Source of the DNA: Cognatundibacterium luofuense | GTDB taxonomy: Bacteria > Pseudomonadota > Gammaproteobacteria > Burkholderiales > Burkholderiaceae_D | Direction: 5' to 3' | NCBI RefSeq assembly: GCF_018139685.1 | Contig: NZ_JAGSPN010000001.1 | Coordinates: forward strand, 62,001 to 126,000 | DNA length: 64,000 nt | Part shown: positions 56,565 to 64,000 of the stretch, piece by piece | Layout of the letters: each line of letters opens with the position of its first letter | Numbering within the stretch: position 1 is the first letter of the stretch | Position numbers and translations under genes: made by a program | The notes under the pieces: model-generated | Databases searched by the model: none | What the model saw: only the letters and a program-made list of their open reading frames with translations | Told to the model about the DNA's origin: nothing

Positions 56565-56601
56565 GTTTGCAGAACGTGCTGAAAAGTGACGTTCTGCAAA
56601 C
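56565..56601. other. Perfect 13-bp inverted repeat
   Basis: GTTTGCAGAACGT (56565-56577) and ACGTTCTGCAAAC (56589-56601) are exact complements around 11 bases. It lies between the DUF2076 stop and the DUF1800 start, both reverse. No U-tract on either strand. It could be an operator for the DUF1800/DUF1501 unit or a non-canonical terminator. Confidence 0.6.
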
Positions 56602-56638
56602 AGCTGTGAGTAACTGTGTCCCCCGTGTGCGGGACGGG

Positions 56639-57334
56639 TCAGATCAGATCATCATCACCGTAACTGTCATCCGCTGCAAAATCGCTGCTGACAGGCGTAT
56701 CGACCGGCTCCAGCGGAGAGCTGTCGTTTTGCGGCTGACTGAAATAACCGGGAATAAATTCACCCTGACTATTGCTCAGTTGCGCAGCACCGGACTGATC
56801 TGACAGCGCATTGTGGTTGCTGCTGTTCTGGCTGCCGAACATATGACTGATGCCCTGATACAAAAATGCACCTGCCGCCACACCTGCCGCTGTCGATGCA
56901 ATATTGCCGAGCATGCCGCTGTTATTCGAGAAAAAACCGCCTGTTGCAGGAGCTTGTTGGGGAATCACTTGTGCAGGTGCCGCCTGCATGACCTGCGCCG
57001 GTACTGCCGCAGTGTTCAGCGTGCGTGCCGGTGCGCTGTTACCCCAGCCACCGGAAGCACTGTTCAGGAAACCGCTTTGTGATGCGCTATTACCGGTTTG
57101 CACCTGAGCACGTAGTTCCCGTACTTCCGCCTGCAGATCCGCAATCTGCCGGTTTGCATTGGCGAGTGCCTGATCCATCAGCAAAGCTTTCTGCACGAGC
57201 AAATAGGCTGCATCCGGCTGGCGCGCGTAAGCATCCTGAATCATGGTCTGCGCCTGCTGGTCTTTGACCGTCCCTTTTACCTGTATCAGCTGATCCAGAA
57301 AATTCTGCAACATTTGCGTTTCTTGCGGCGACAT
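56639..57334 (-). CDS. DUF2076 domain protein
   Basis: 231 residues from the ATG at 57334 with GGAGGTC upstream. The N-terminal SPQETQMLQNFLDQLIQVKG and AYLLVQKALLMDQAL, and a central Gly-rich hydrophobic stretch (GMLGNIASTAAGVAAGAFLYQGISHMFG), define DUF2076, also called YbjQ-neighbour or 'periplasmic ligand-binding sensor'-annotated proteins. A coiled coil covers about 55-85, a Gln/Ala/Pro-rich linker follows, and the tail is acidic (DDSYGDDDLI). The hydrophobic segment may insert in a membrane. Function unknown. Confidence 0.85.
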   Translation of the reverse strand: MSPQETQMLQNFLDQLIQVKGTVKDQQAQTMIQDAYARQPDAAYLLVQKALLMDQALANANRQIADLQAEVRELRAQVQTGNSASQSGFLNSASGGWGNSAPARTLNTAAVPAQVMQAAPAQVIPQQAPATGGFFSNNSGMLGNIASTAAGVAAGAFLYQGISHMFGSQNSSNHNALSDQSGAAQLSNSQGEFIPGYFSQPQNDSSPLEPVDTPVSSDFAADDSYGDDDLI

Positions 57335-57746
57335 ATGACCTCCGGTGAGCAATCAAAAATCCAGCCCGATCAAACGACAAAGCTGTGTGCGCCATATGTC
57401 AGGTCAGTACACCGTAAATCAATAGCCGCAATGGCAGTCTTTCGGAAAAATACTTTCAGTCTGTTTTTCTGATACCAGTTGCCTTCGGAGAAGGATTTTT
57501 GTGTTGTGTCCTGTTGGCGTATTTGTCATCAATTGCAAAATTTCCCAACGATTTTTTCTGTGCTGATTAGTCACGTTTGACGCTCCGGATACTGCGGCGT
57601 AGTATCAGTGAGCAGGTATTTACTACGGGATATTTCTCTCCGGCAGTGAATGTTTTCATCGGGAACTCGCCAATTTTTACTGTCATCAGCGTGAACGCAA
57701 TACAGTATCCGGGCAATACCGGTTTTTATATGACTGAATATGCAAC
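57335..57746. other. Intergenic region between DUF2076 and diguanylate cyclase genes
   Basis: About 410 bases between divergent genes. AT-rich in its middle (57420-57570), which suits promoters for both genes. I see no RNA gene, no clear palindrome and no coding frame with a ribosome binding site. Confidence 0.5.
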
Positions 57747-58721
57747 ATGGTCAATCCCGACATTAGACACAAAGACTCTGCTCAGCGCTGTGATCAGCAG
57801 TTGTATGAACTGATTCTGGCAAATCTGTACTCCGGTGTGCTGGTAATCTTGCCGGAGGGGGTGAGCTGTCTTGTGAACCAGTCATTTTGTGATTTATTTG
57901 ATCTGAACATATCGCCTGCGGCATGTGTCGGTAAAACGTCGGCTGAAATTCTCGAACTGATACTCGGTAAATATCAAAACCCCGCGATGCAATTGCAGAG
58001 GATTAAAGACATCGTTACGGTGGGTGCGCCGGTGCGCGGTGAAGAAGTGCAAATGCGGGATGGCAAAACGTTTTTACGGGATTTTATTCCTATGATGCTG
58101 GATGGCCAGACCGGTGGCAGGATCTGGCATCACACCGATATCACTGCGCAGCGGGAGGCAGAACGGCGTACGCATTCCTTATTATCTGAGAAAGAGATGC
58201 TGATCCGGACGCTGGCATTAAAAAATGATGAACTTACCAGTCTCGCCGCTACAGACAGTCTGACCGGGCTGCACAACCGGCAGCAGTTTGAAGTCAGTTT
58301 TGCCTCTGTTGCGGAACGCTTTAACCAATTCGATGAAGCACTGTCGATTATTCTGGTCGATCTGGATCATTTTAAAAAAATTAACGATGTTTTCGGACAT
58401 CAGGCTGGTGATACAGTCCTGCGTCATGTTGCCAGATTGATTCGGAATGCGACCCGCGCCTCTGATATGGTGTTTCGCTGGGGTGGCGAAGAATTTGTCG
58501 TGCTGACCCAGCATACGAATTTGCAGCAATGCATGGTGCTTGCAGAACATTTGCGTGCAGCGATTTGCGCCGAGGCACTGGTGCCGGTCGGTATCGTCAC
58601 CGCCAGTTTTGGTGTGGCAGAACTGAAAAAAGGCGAATCCGTGGAAAGCTGGTTTCGCCGTTGTGATATTGCGCTGTACAGAGCAAAGGCCGAGGGACGC
58701 AATCAAGTGTTTGCAGGATAA
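57747..58721 (+). CDS. PAS-GGDEF diguanylate cyclase
   Basis: 324 residues. A PAS-7-like sensing domain (about 20-140; LYSGVLVILPEGVSCLVNQSFCDLF), a short coiled coil, and a GGDEF domain (about 165-320) with LVDLDHFKKINDVFGHQAGD and an active GGEEF at 246-250. An RxxD product-inhibition site (RASD) sits exactly five residues before GGEEF. It should make cyclic di-GMP and be feedback-controlled. No membrane helix, so a cytosolic sensor. The ATG has only a weak ribosome binding site. Confidence 0.92.
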   Translation: MVNPDIRHKDSAQRCDQQLYELILANLYSGVLVILPEGVSCLVNQSFCDLFDLNISPAACVGKTSAEILELILGKYQNPAMQLQRIKDIVTVGAPVRGEEVQMRDGKTFLRDFIPMMLDGQTGGRIWHHTDITAQREAERRTHSLLSEKEMLIRTLALKNDELTSLAATDSLTGLHNRQQFEVSFASVAERFNQFDEALSIILVDLDHFKKINDVFGHQAGDTVLRHVARLIRNATRASDMVFRWGGEEFVVLTQHTNLQQCMVLAEHLRAAICAEALVPVGIVTASFGVAELKKGESVESWFRRCDIALYRAKAEGRNQVFAG

Positions 58722-58755
58722 ACACAGGGGCGTCCGAAAGCTGTACAAATGCTGA

Positions 58756-59417
58756 TCAGGTATTTTGTTTCAGTACCCGCCGGTACTGAATGGCTTCCGC
58801 CAGATGACGGTTGCTGATCTGATCCTGACCGGCCAGATCGGCAATGGTGCGCGCCAGTTTCAGAACACGGTGGCAACTGCGGGCGGACCACTGGAATTGC
58901 TTCATCGCCTGCTGCAATAACTGCAGTCCGGTGGCATCCGGCTGGCAAAACGTGTCCAGTTCCTGACTGCTGAGCAACTGATTCGGTTTGCCTTGTCGTT
59001 GTTGCTGGCGTTGCGCCGCCTGTTGTACACGCTGACGTATCGTTGCACTGTGTTCGCCGTCCGCTTGTTTCAGTAAGTCATCATGGCTGAGCGCAGGTAC
59101 GGTAATTTGCAGGTCGATACGGTCTAGTAACGGGCCGGAGATTTTGTCCTGATAACGGTGAATCTGATCCGGTGTGCAGCGGCAAACGATAGTCGGATGG
59201 CCGTGATAACCGCAGGGACAAGGGTTCATCGCTGCAATCAGTTGAAACCGTGCCGGAAACTCTGCCTGCCTTGCCGCACGCGAAATATGAATCCGGCCGG
59301 ATTCCAGCGGTTCACGTAATACCTCCAGCACCTTGCGGTCAAACTCCGGCAACTCATCTAAAAACAACACACCCTGATGGGCCAGAGAGATTTCTCCGGG
59401 ACGCGGTGTGCTGCCAC
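58756..59417 (-). pseudogene. comM: comM (YifB-like Mg-chelatase ATPase), C-terminal part, cut by transposon
   Basis: The reverse frame encodes about 220 residues of ComM: GSTPRPGEISLAHQG leading into VLFLDELPEFDRK (Walker B), then FPARFQLIAAMNPCPCGYHGH and DRIDLQITVPAL, and the C-terminal Mg_chelatase_C domain to LKQNT. Frame and homology stop at about 59417, where the mobile element starts. The N-terminal half with Walker A must lie beyond the far end of the element. ComM is a helicase-like factor for branch migration in natural transformation, so the insertion should abolish that function. Confidence 0.88.
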
Positions 59418-59478
59418 TGTGATATTCTCAAATAAATGCGACAGATCACCTCAAATTTCAATTACTTAGGACATTATT
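59418..59478 (+). repeat. Transposon left end with repeated CTCAAAT motif
   Basis: Sixty bases from the TGTG terminus to the tnsA start. CTCAAAT occurs at 59427-59433 and 59450-59456, 23 bases apart, each followed after a variable stretch by GACA (59440-59443, 59470-59473). This spacing is what tandem TnsB-binding sites at Tn7-like ends look like. The matching right end is outside the window. Confidence 0.5.
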
Positions 59479-60222
59479 TTGGAAATTTATCCGACAGAAA
59501 TTGGTAAATTAGATGCGACTGATCCCAAGACGAATGGAAATAGTTGCGACGAAGCTTTGCCACGACAGACTCGAAAGATTAAACCAACGCGCCGAAGTGT
59601 CTCAGGTGTTTATCCATTTCGGTGTGAAACTTCAATTCCTTTTGAATCGACACTCGAAAGAGATTTTTTGATACGAGCAGAGTTCTTTGTCGATGTTCTT
59701 GACATCATCCCTCAGCCAATACGAGTGCCATTCACATGCCTCAATGGAGAGAGTTATGTCTATACACCTGATTTCCTTGTTTACTACAAGCTTGGTAGTA
59801 GAGATTACTGCAATTATCCTAAGCCTTTGTTAGTGGAGGTAAAGCCCGAGGCTGACTGGCGCAAACACTGGCGTGAGTGGTTGCCTAAGTGGAAAGCTGC
59901 CCGCCAATATGCACTCACTCAAGGGTGGAATTTTCACATCGTGGATGAGTCTCGGATTCGTGACAAGGTATTCCATAACGTGAGGTTCTTGGAGCGTTAC
60001 AAACGCATGACTTTTGTGCGCGAAGAGAGCGAAGCTGTAATTTCCAGTGTCCGGGATATGGGTTCGACACCTGTTCACTATCTTCTCGCAAGACATTTTA
60101 TGGGTATATATCGTGAAGAGGGGATTGCACACATCTGGTCATTAATTGCTACGAGGCGTCTTGATTGTGACGTCTCTCACCCCTTAAATGAATTTACCCA
60201 AGTGTGGATACCACATGCATAA
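59479..60222 (+). CDS. tnsA: TnsA-like endonuclease subunit of the transposase
   Basis: 247 residues from the TTG at 59479 with AGGA eight bases upstream; no ATG fits better. TnsA cuts the 5' ends of the transposon so that it moves by cut-and-paste. The restriction-enzyme-like active site is visible: Glu in FESTLERDFL (56-65), Asp98 in YTPDFLVYY and Glu120-x-Lys122 in LLVEVKPEADW. C-terminal part (about 150-247) is the TnsC-contact/winged-helix region. The equivalent gene is called tniC in Tn6022-type elements. Confidence 0.9.
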   Translation: MEIYPTEIGKLDATDPKTNGNSCDEALPRQTRKIKPTRRSVSGVYPFRCETSIPFESTLERDFLIRAEFFVDVLDIIPQPIRVPFTCLNGESYVYTPDFLVYYKLGSRDYCNYPKPLLVEVKPEADWRKHWREWLPKWKAARQYALTQGWNFHIVDESRIRDKVFHNVRFLERYKRMTFVREESEAVISSVRDMGSTPVHYLLARHFMGIYREEGIAHIWSLIATRRLDCDVSHPLNEFTQVWIPHA

Positions 60223-62143
60223 AAACGCTGATGTATCGATGCCTAATGACGCATTTGAGCCTGTTCGTGACCGTGTAGATGTAGCAATTGGCATGTTGGT
60301 TCGACGTGGAGAAGATGTCTTTCGGATTGCACAGGTTCTTGATTTTGAATCTTTAATTGGCGTTGATGTTTTGACAGGACGTAGTATTTCTTTGCGTCTG
60401 GGAGACTTGCGCCCTTTAGCCCGTGAAGGAAAAGTATCACAGTTGGTCAATGTCGATATGGCTCAAATCGCAGACGAAGATTGGCGAATTGCTCAGGAAC
60501 GTTTTGCTGCCATCAAACCTCTGTTAAACAGAATGCATATTGGTCGAATTGCAGTCGAGCAGCGTGGTAAGGAGACGGGTGTAGATCCGGCCACTTTGTA
60601 TCGTTGGCTCCAGAGGTACAGAGCATACGGCGTCGTATCAGCATTAATTCCTCAAAAACGTGGATGGAAAGCAGGTAACAGTCGAATTGGGGCAGATGCG
60701 GATGCATTGATCGAACAGGTTATCCGCAACTTTTACCTTACTCCACAACGGCCAACTGCGCAAAAAACAGTGCTCGAAGTCCTCAGAGCGTGCCAGGAAA
60801 AAGGAATTCAGGCGCCAGGTTCTTCTGCAATACGTGCGAGGATTTCCAGAATTGCCGAAAGAGAGAAGTTGCGGGGACGCGGCTATAAAGAGCAAGCAAA
60901 AAACAAGTTTCTTCCAGCGCCAGGGAGTTTTCCGAATGCGGACTATCCGCTAGCTGTAATGCAAATTGATCACACACCTGCCGACATTATTTTGGTGGAT
61001 GACGTTTTTAGAAAGCCAATAGGCCGACCATGGATAACACTTGCCATCGATGTCCATTCGCGTATGGTCACAGGATATTACCTTTCCTTTGATCCTCCGT
61101 CAGAGACATCTGTGGCGATGTGTGTTGCGCATTCTATTCTTCCGAAAGAAGATTGGATGCTGTTACATAAAGTTGATGCGGAATGGCCCGTTTGGGGTAT
61201 CCCAAAAACTATTCACGTCGATAACGGTGCAGATTTTCGGTCTAACAATTTTCAGCAGTCGTGTTTGATGTACGGAATTAGTTTGGAATTCCGACCTGTG
61301 AAACAACCCAGATATGGGGGGCATATCGAACGTATGTTAGGTACTTTGTTACGTGAAATCCACAGCCTACCAGGTACAACGTTTTCGTCTGTTAAAGCAC
61401 GTGATGGGTATGATTCGGAAAAACATGCAACCATGACTAAGTCCGAATTCGAAGAATGGTTAGTGACGCTCATCTGCAAGGTTTATCACCGACGTCTTCA
61501 TTCGGCGATTGGTTTGTCTCCAACACGTAAATGGGAAATAGGAATTTTCGGAAATGCGGAAATCCAAGGCGTGGGTGTGCCGTCAAGACCAACCAATAGC
61601 TTAGCAATCCTGCTAGACTTTTTACCTTTCTTTCGTCGCACGGTACAGACATTTGGTGTAACCATTGACGGATTAACCTACTACGCTGAAGCACTCCGTC
61701 CGTGGATCAATGCCCAAGATCCTGAGACCAAAAAAAAGAAGGATTTGATTTTCCGGAGAGATCCACGCGACATAAGTTCGATATGGTTTTTCGATCCGAC
61801 CCTAAAGCATTACTACAAAATCCCACTTGCGGATTTGGCGTTGCCATCGATGAGTATTTGGGAGTATCAGCAAGCGCGGGAAAAGCTTCGGAGAGAGGGA
61901 ATTGCGAGTGTCGATGAGCATCAGATTCTCCGAGCGATTACTGAATTACGCAATCGTGTTGACGAATCGATGGAAAAGACAAAGACTGCGCGGCGTCAAG
62001 CTCAACGTAGGAAGGAGCACGCTAAAAATATTTCCCCAGCTCAGACAGTGAACGTATCCTTAATACCCAAGAAATCGGCTCCAATATTGGAGACAGATGG
62101 GCTGCTTGAAGGTGATATTCAAGATTTTGGAGATATCGCATGA
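60188..62143 (+). CDS. tnsB: TnsB/TniA-like DDE transposase
   Basis: 651 residues as drawn; ATGs at 60215 (overlapping the tnsA stop) or 60239 are plausible starts, and none has a clear Shine-Dalgarno. An N-terminal helix-turn-helix region (about 110-235), then an integrase core with the complete DDE triad: Asp261 in MQIDHTPAD, Asp345 in IHVDNGADF and Glu381 in GGHIERMLG. A beta-barrel follows (about 500-560), and a basic C-terminal tail (about 600-651) likely contacts TnsC. It makes the 3' cuts and strand transfer. Confidence 0.92.
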   Translation: MNLPKCGYHMHKNADVSMPNDAFEPVRDRVDVAIGMLVRRGEDVFRIAQVLDFESLIGVDVLTGRSISLRLGDLRPLAREGKVSQLVNVDMAQIADEDWRIAQERFAAIKPLLNRMHIGRIAVEQRGKETGVDPATLYRWLQRYRAYGVVSALIPQKRGWKAGNSRIGADADALIEQVIRNFYLTPQRPTAQKTVLEVLRACQEKGIQAPGSSAIRARISRIAEREKLRGRGYKEQAKNKFLPAPGSFPNADYPLAVMQIDHTPADIILVDDVFRKPIGRPWITLAIDVHSRMVTGYYLSFDPPSETSVAMCVAHSILPKEDWMLLHKVDAEWPVWGIPKTIHVDNGADFRSNNFQQSCLMYGISLEFRPVKQPRYGGHIERMLGTLLREIHSLPGTTFSSVKARDGYDSEKHATMTKSEFEEWLVTLICKVYHRRLHSAIGLSPTRKWEIGIFGNAEIQGVGVPSRPTNSLAILLDFLPFFRRTVQTFGVTIDGLTYYAEALRPWINAQDPETKKKKDLIFRRDPRDISSIWFFDPTLKHYYKIPLADLALPSMSIWEYQQAREKLRREGIASVDEHQILRAITELRNRVDESMEKTKTARRQAQRRKEHAKNISPAQTVNVSLIPKKSAPILETDGLLEGDIQDFGDIA

Positions 62144-63030
62144 ACGAGTATGAGCACATTCATCCAGATTTTCGCCATGTAATGAGTCTCACCGATTCGG
62201 AGCGCTTGAGCTTTCTAGATCAGCCGCGTTGGATCGGTCATAAGGTTGCACAACACATTTTAGATACTTTACAAGGCCTTTTGCTAAAACCAAACAGGCC
62301 AAGAATGCCGAATTTATTAATCGTTGGTGATTCTAATAATGGAAAGACTACGATCATTTGTCGATTTCGGCTTCTGTGTGGCCAAGGATATGTGAACGAA
62401 GATGCTGAACCAGTGAAGCCAGTTATTGTTGCTGAAGCACCTCCAAGCGCGGATGAAAAAGGGTTATATATCTCCATATTAGAACAGTTTTTTGCGCCTT
62501 ATCGAGCAACCGACCCAACATCGAAACTGCGGTATCAAGTGATTCATCTCTTTCGTTCATGCCATGTGCGTATGCTCGTCATTGATGAATTTCACTCGTT
62601 GTTAACGGGGTCACCTGTTAAGCAACGTGAGGTAATGAACGCCATTAAACTTATGTGTAACGAACTCGCCATACCGATTGTGGGCGTTGGCACGCGCGAA
62701 GCAGTACGCGTCTTACACAGCGATCCCCAGCACGCAAGCCGCTTCGATGTATTGAGTTTGCCTCTTTGGGAGCTGAACGCCGATTTCCAGCGGCTCCTAG
62801 CGGGGTTTGAGAAAATTTTACCATTGCGGCAACGCTCAAATTTACACTCACCTGAACTCGCAAAATTGCTCCACACAATCTCCGAAGGAAATACAGGTAA
62901 TCTTCAACGGCTGTTGGTCGAATGTGCACGTGAGGCAATTAAATCAGGGAAGGAACACATCGACAAATCGATTGTCGAAAGCAAAGCATGGTTAAGGCCT
63001 ACACGTGGCATCCGGGAACTGGTAGGGTAG
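62140..63030 (+). CDS. tnsC: TnsC/TniB-like AAA+ ATPase
   Basis: 296 residues; the ATG overlaps the tnsB stop by four bases. Walker A VGDSNNGKTTI (62-72), Walker B RMLVIDE (144-150), sensor-1 PIVGVGTREA. TnsC forms an ATP-dependent filament that passes the target from TniQ/TnsD to the TnsAB transposase. Length is that of the short TniB-like form, not the longer Tn7 TnsC. Confidence 0.9.
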   Translation: MNEYEHIHPDFRHVMSLTDSERLSFLDQPRWIGHKVAQHILDTLQGLLLKPNRPRMPNLLIVGDSNNGKTTIICRFRLLCGQGYVNEDAEPVKPVIVAEAPPSADEKGLYISILEQFFAPYRATDPTSKLRYQVIHLFRSCHVRMLVIDEFHSLLTGSPVKQREVMNAIKLMCNELAIPIVGVGTREAVRVLHSDPQHASRFDVLSLPLWELNADFQRLLAGFEKILPLRQRSNLHSPELAKLLHTISEGNTGNLQRLLVECAREAIKSGKEHIDKSIVESKAWLRPTRGIRELVG

Positions 63031-64000
63031 CGAGCAGATGGCCTGTTCCGGTGAATATAGAGCAAGACGAGCTATTTTCAACGTGGCTCGTCCGAGCTGC
63101 CCTGGCGCAGGGAACTGATCCCTTAGTGTTGGCTAGTCATCTTTGGCCGGGATGGCGAGTTTGTACAATTGATCTGGATCGAGGAGTCAGCGAGGAGTGT
63201 GCTACCAGGCTTGTTCAGGAGTCTGGGATTCAGTATGACGAATTCTATTCGGCATCTTTTTTGCCGATTGCAAAGGCAATTGGGCAGGAAATTAGGGCTG
63301 ATAGGGCGATTTGGTACTGGTTTCTTGCCCTAGGGTCGCGCAACCGAAAACGACATGGGGGATTGCAGTACTGCTCCCATTGCTTGGCTACAGATACCCG
63401 ACCATACTTTCGTGTGCAATGGAGGCTGGCGTGGCATACTTGCTGCGCTATTCACAAGATCTGTCTGCGGGATCGTTGCTGGTACTGCCATATGCCTATA
63501 GAGCCAAATCGATTAAGTGCTCAGGATCTGATGAGTACTTGTCCTAGTTGTAAGCGAGATTTACGCGATGCGGTGATGGTGCCTGCTTCAGCGTCTTCAT
63601 TGGAGTTTCAGGAGTACGCAGACAATGTTGTAATTACTAACTCTGGATTTTATGGCGCTCATCAGTTGAAAACGACCGAGTGGTTTTTTCTTGCACGTTA
63701 CCTCTTGATGCTCCTGCGCTTCACTGCCCGAAACCAAACATCCAATGTTAGGAAATGCCTTGCCAGTTTGTTGCCCAGTGTTTCTTGCCTAAAGCCACCA
63801 ATAACTGGTTTAGGTTTCGAAATGCTGCCAACATCTGAACGCGCCAACTTTCTTGAAAGTGTCGGCGTACTGATACGAACTGGTCCAGAACACTTTCGAA
63901 GTGCCGTATTAGCTCACTCACTGACGGGTATGTCCTTGCGGCAAGGATGGCAAATATTGCCACAATACATTCACGACATTGTGCAAGAAATTCCGCAACT
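62988..64000 (+). CDS. tniQ: TniQ/TnsD-like target-selection protein, partial
   Basis: The frame is open from the ATG at 62988, which lies inside tnsC (43-base overlap), to the end of the window: at least 337 residues and no stop. The start leads into SRWPVPVNIEQDELFSTWLVRAA, the TniQ N-terminal signature (residues 16-38). A zinc-finger cluster follows: YCSHC (Cys129, Cys132), HTCCAIH (Cys152, His156), CWYC (Cys164, Cys167) and CPSC (Cys185, Cys188). TniQ/TnsD proteins recognise the attachment site, here comM. A later GTG/ATG could be the true start, but the overlap is usual in this operon type. Confidence 0.88.
   Translation, partial: MVKAYTWHPGTGRVASRWPVPVNIEQDELFSTWLVRAALAQGTDPLVLASHLWPGWRVCTIDLDRGVSEECATRLVQESGIQYDEFYSASFLPIAKAIGQEIRADRAIWYWFLALGSRNRKRHGGLQYCSHCLATDTRPYFRVQWRLAWHTCCAIHKICLRDRCWYCHMPIEPNRLSAQDLMSTCPSCKRDLRDAVMVPASASSLEFQEYADNVVITNSGFYGAHQLKTTEWFFLARYLLMLLRFTARNQTSNVRKCLASLLPSVSCLKPPITGLGFEMLPTSERANFLESVGVLIRTGPEHFRSAVLAHSLTGMSLRQGWQILPQYIHDIVQEIPQ

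Larger units (their letters stand above)
59418..64000 (+). mobile_element. Tn7-like transposon inserted in comM (left end and transposition genes; right end outside)
   Basis: The element begins at about 59418 with TGTGATATTC, directly after the comM frame breaks, and runs off the window. It carries tnsA, tnsB, tnsC and a tniQ/tnsD gene in order, with overlaps. Composition is more AT-rich than the host. AbaR/Tn6022-type islands of Acinetobacter use the same gene and the same Gly-rich stretch of it. The exact boundary is inferred from the break in comM and the TGTG start; the five bases before it (GCCAC, 59413-59417) are the expected target duplication, not verifiable here. Confidence 0.85.

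Noticed and set aside
63311-63963. Short frames inside the last kilobase (forward 63311-63547, reverse 63748-63963)
   Set aside because: Both lie within the open tniQ frame, which has clear zinc-finger and N-terminal motifs.

Overview
The window looks like a stretch of betaproteobacterial chromosome, most likely Burkholderiales. The lineage call rests on a DUF3567 gene, a DUF1840 gene, and the order rsmB, DUF4390, ntrY-like, ntrX-like. Base composition is moderate (roughly half GC by eye). An Oxalobacteraceae-type genome would fit, but the sequence alone does not prove it. The last 4.6 kb is more AT-rich and is a mobile element. I see no rRNA, tRNA or CRISPR array.

Layout. 1-6.8 kb: the end of an acyltransferase/condensation-like gene, a large lipoprotein with a possible cysteine-peptidase fold, a RibD-C reductase, an alpha/beta hydrolase, an RDD membrane protein and a metallo-beta-lactamase-fold hydrolase. 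6.85-26.3 kb: a long forward leucine/isovalerate catabolic cluster headed by the MerR-type regulator LiuR, with two LiuR-type palindromes. It holds liuA, aceK, a thiolase, an SDR, a second acyl-CoA dehydrogenase, a DsbA-like isomerase, a rhodanese, a YchJ protein, liuB, liuC, bioAFDB, liuD, pdxJ and liuE. The biotin operon sits between the two subunit genes of the biotin-dependent methylcrotonyl-CoA carboxylase. pdxJ makes the PLP that BioA and BioF need, so the cluster encodes much of its own cofactor supply. AceK and the thiolase tie it to acetyl-CoA and glyoxylate-shunt flux.

26.3-42 kb: an alpha/beta hydrolase, an M14-like peptidase, a GNAT, two small paralogues on either side of an AIM24-family gene, gshA, a macA-macB-permease efflux operon, an HDOD protein, a DAO-type oxidoreductase, an adenine deaminase and xdhC. 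42-49.6 kb, mostly reverse: DUF3567, a short GCICC-motif protein, an NtrX-like regulator without an AAA+ domain, an NtrY-like kinase, DUF4390, rsmB, a lysophospholipase-like hydrolase and DUF1840. 49.7-58.7 kb: lipoproteins, a GNAT, a Cache-PAS histidine kinase, a DUF1501/DUF1800 pair, DUF2076 and a diguanylate cyclase.

58.7-64 kb: comM is cut by a Tn7-like transposon. Its left end and tnsA-tnsB-tnsC-tniQ genes are present, and tniQ runs off the window. This is the same gene, and close to the same spot, used by AbaR/Tn6022-type islands in Acinetobacter. The cargo and the right end lie outside the window.
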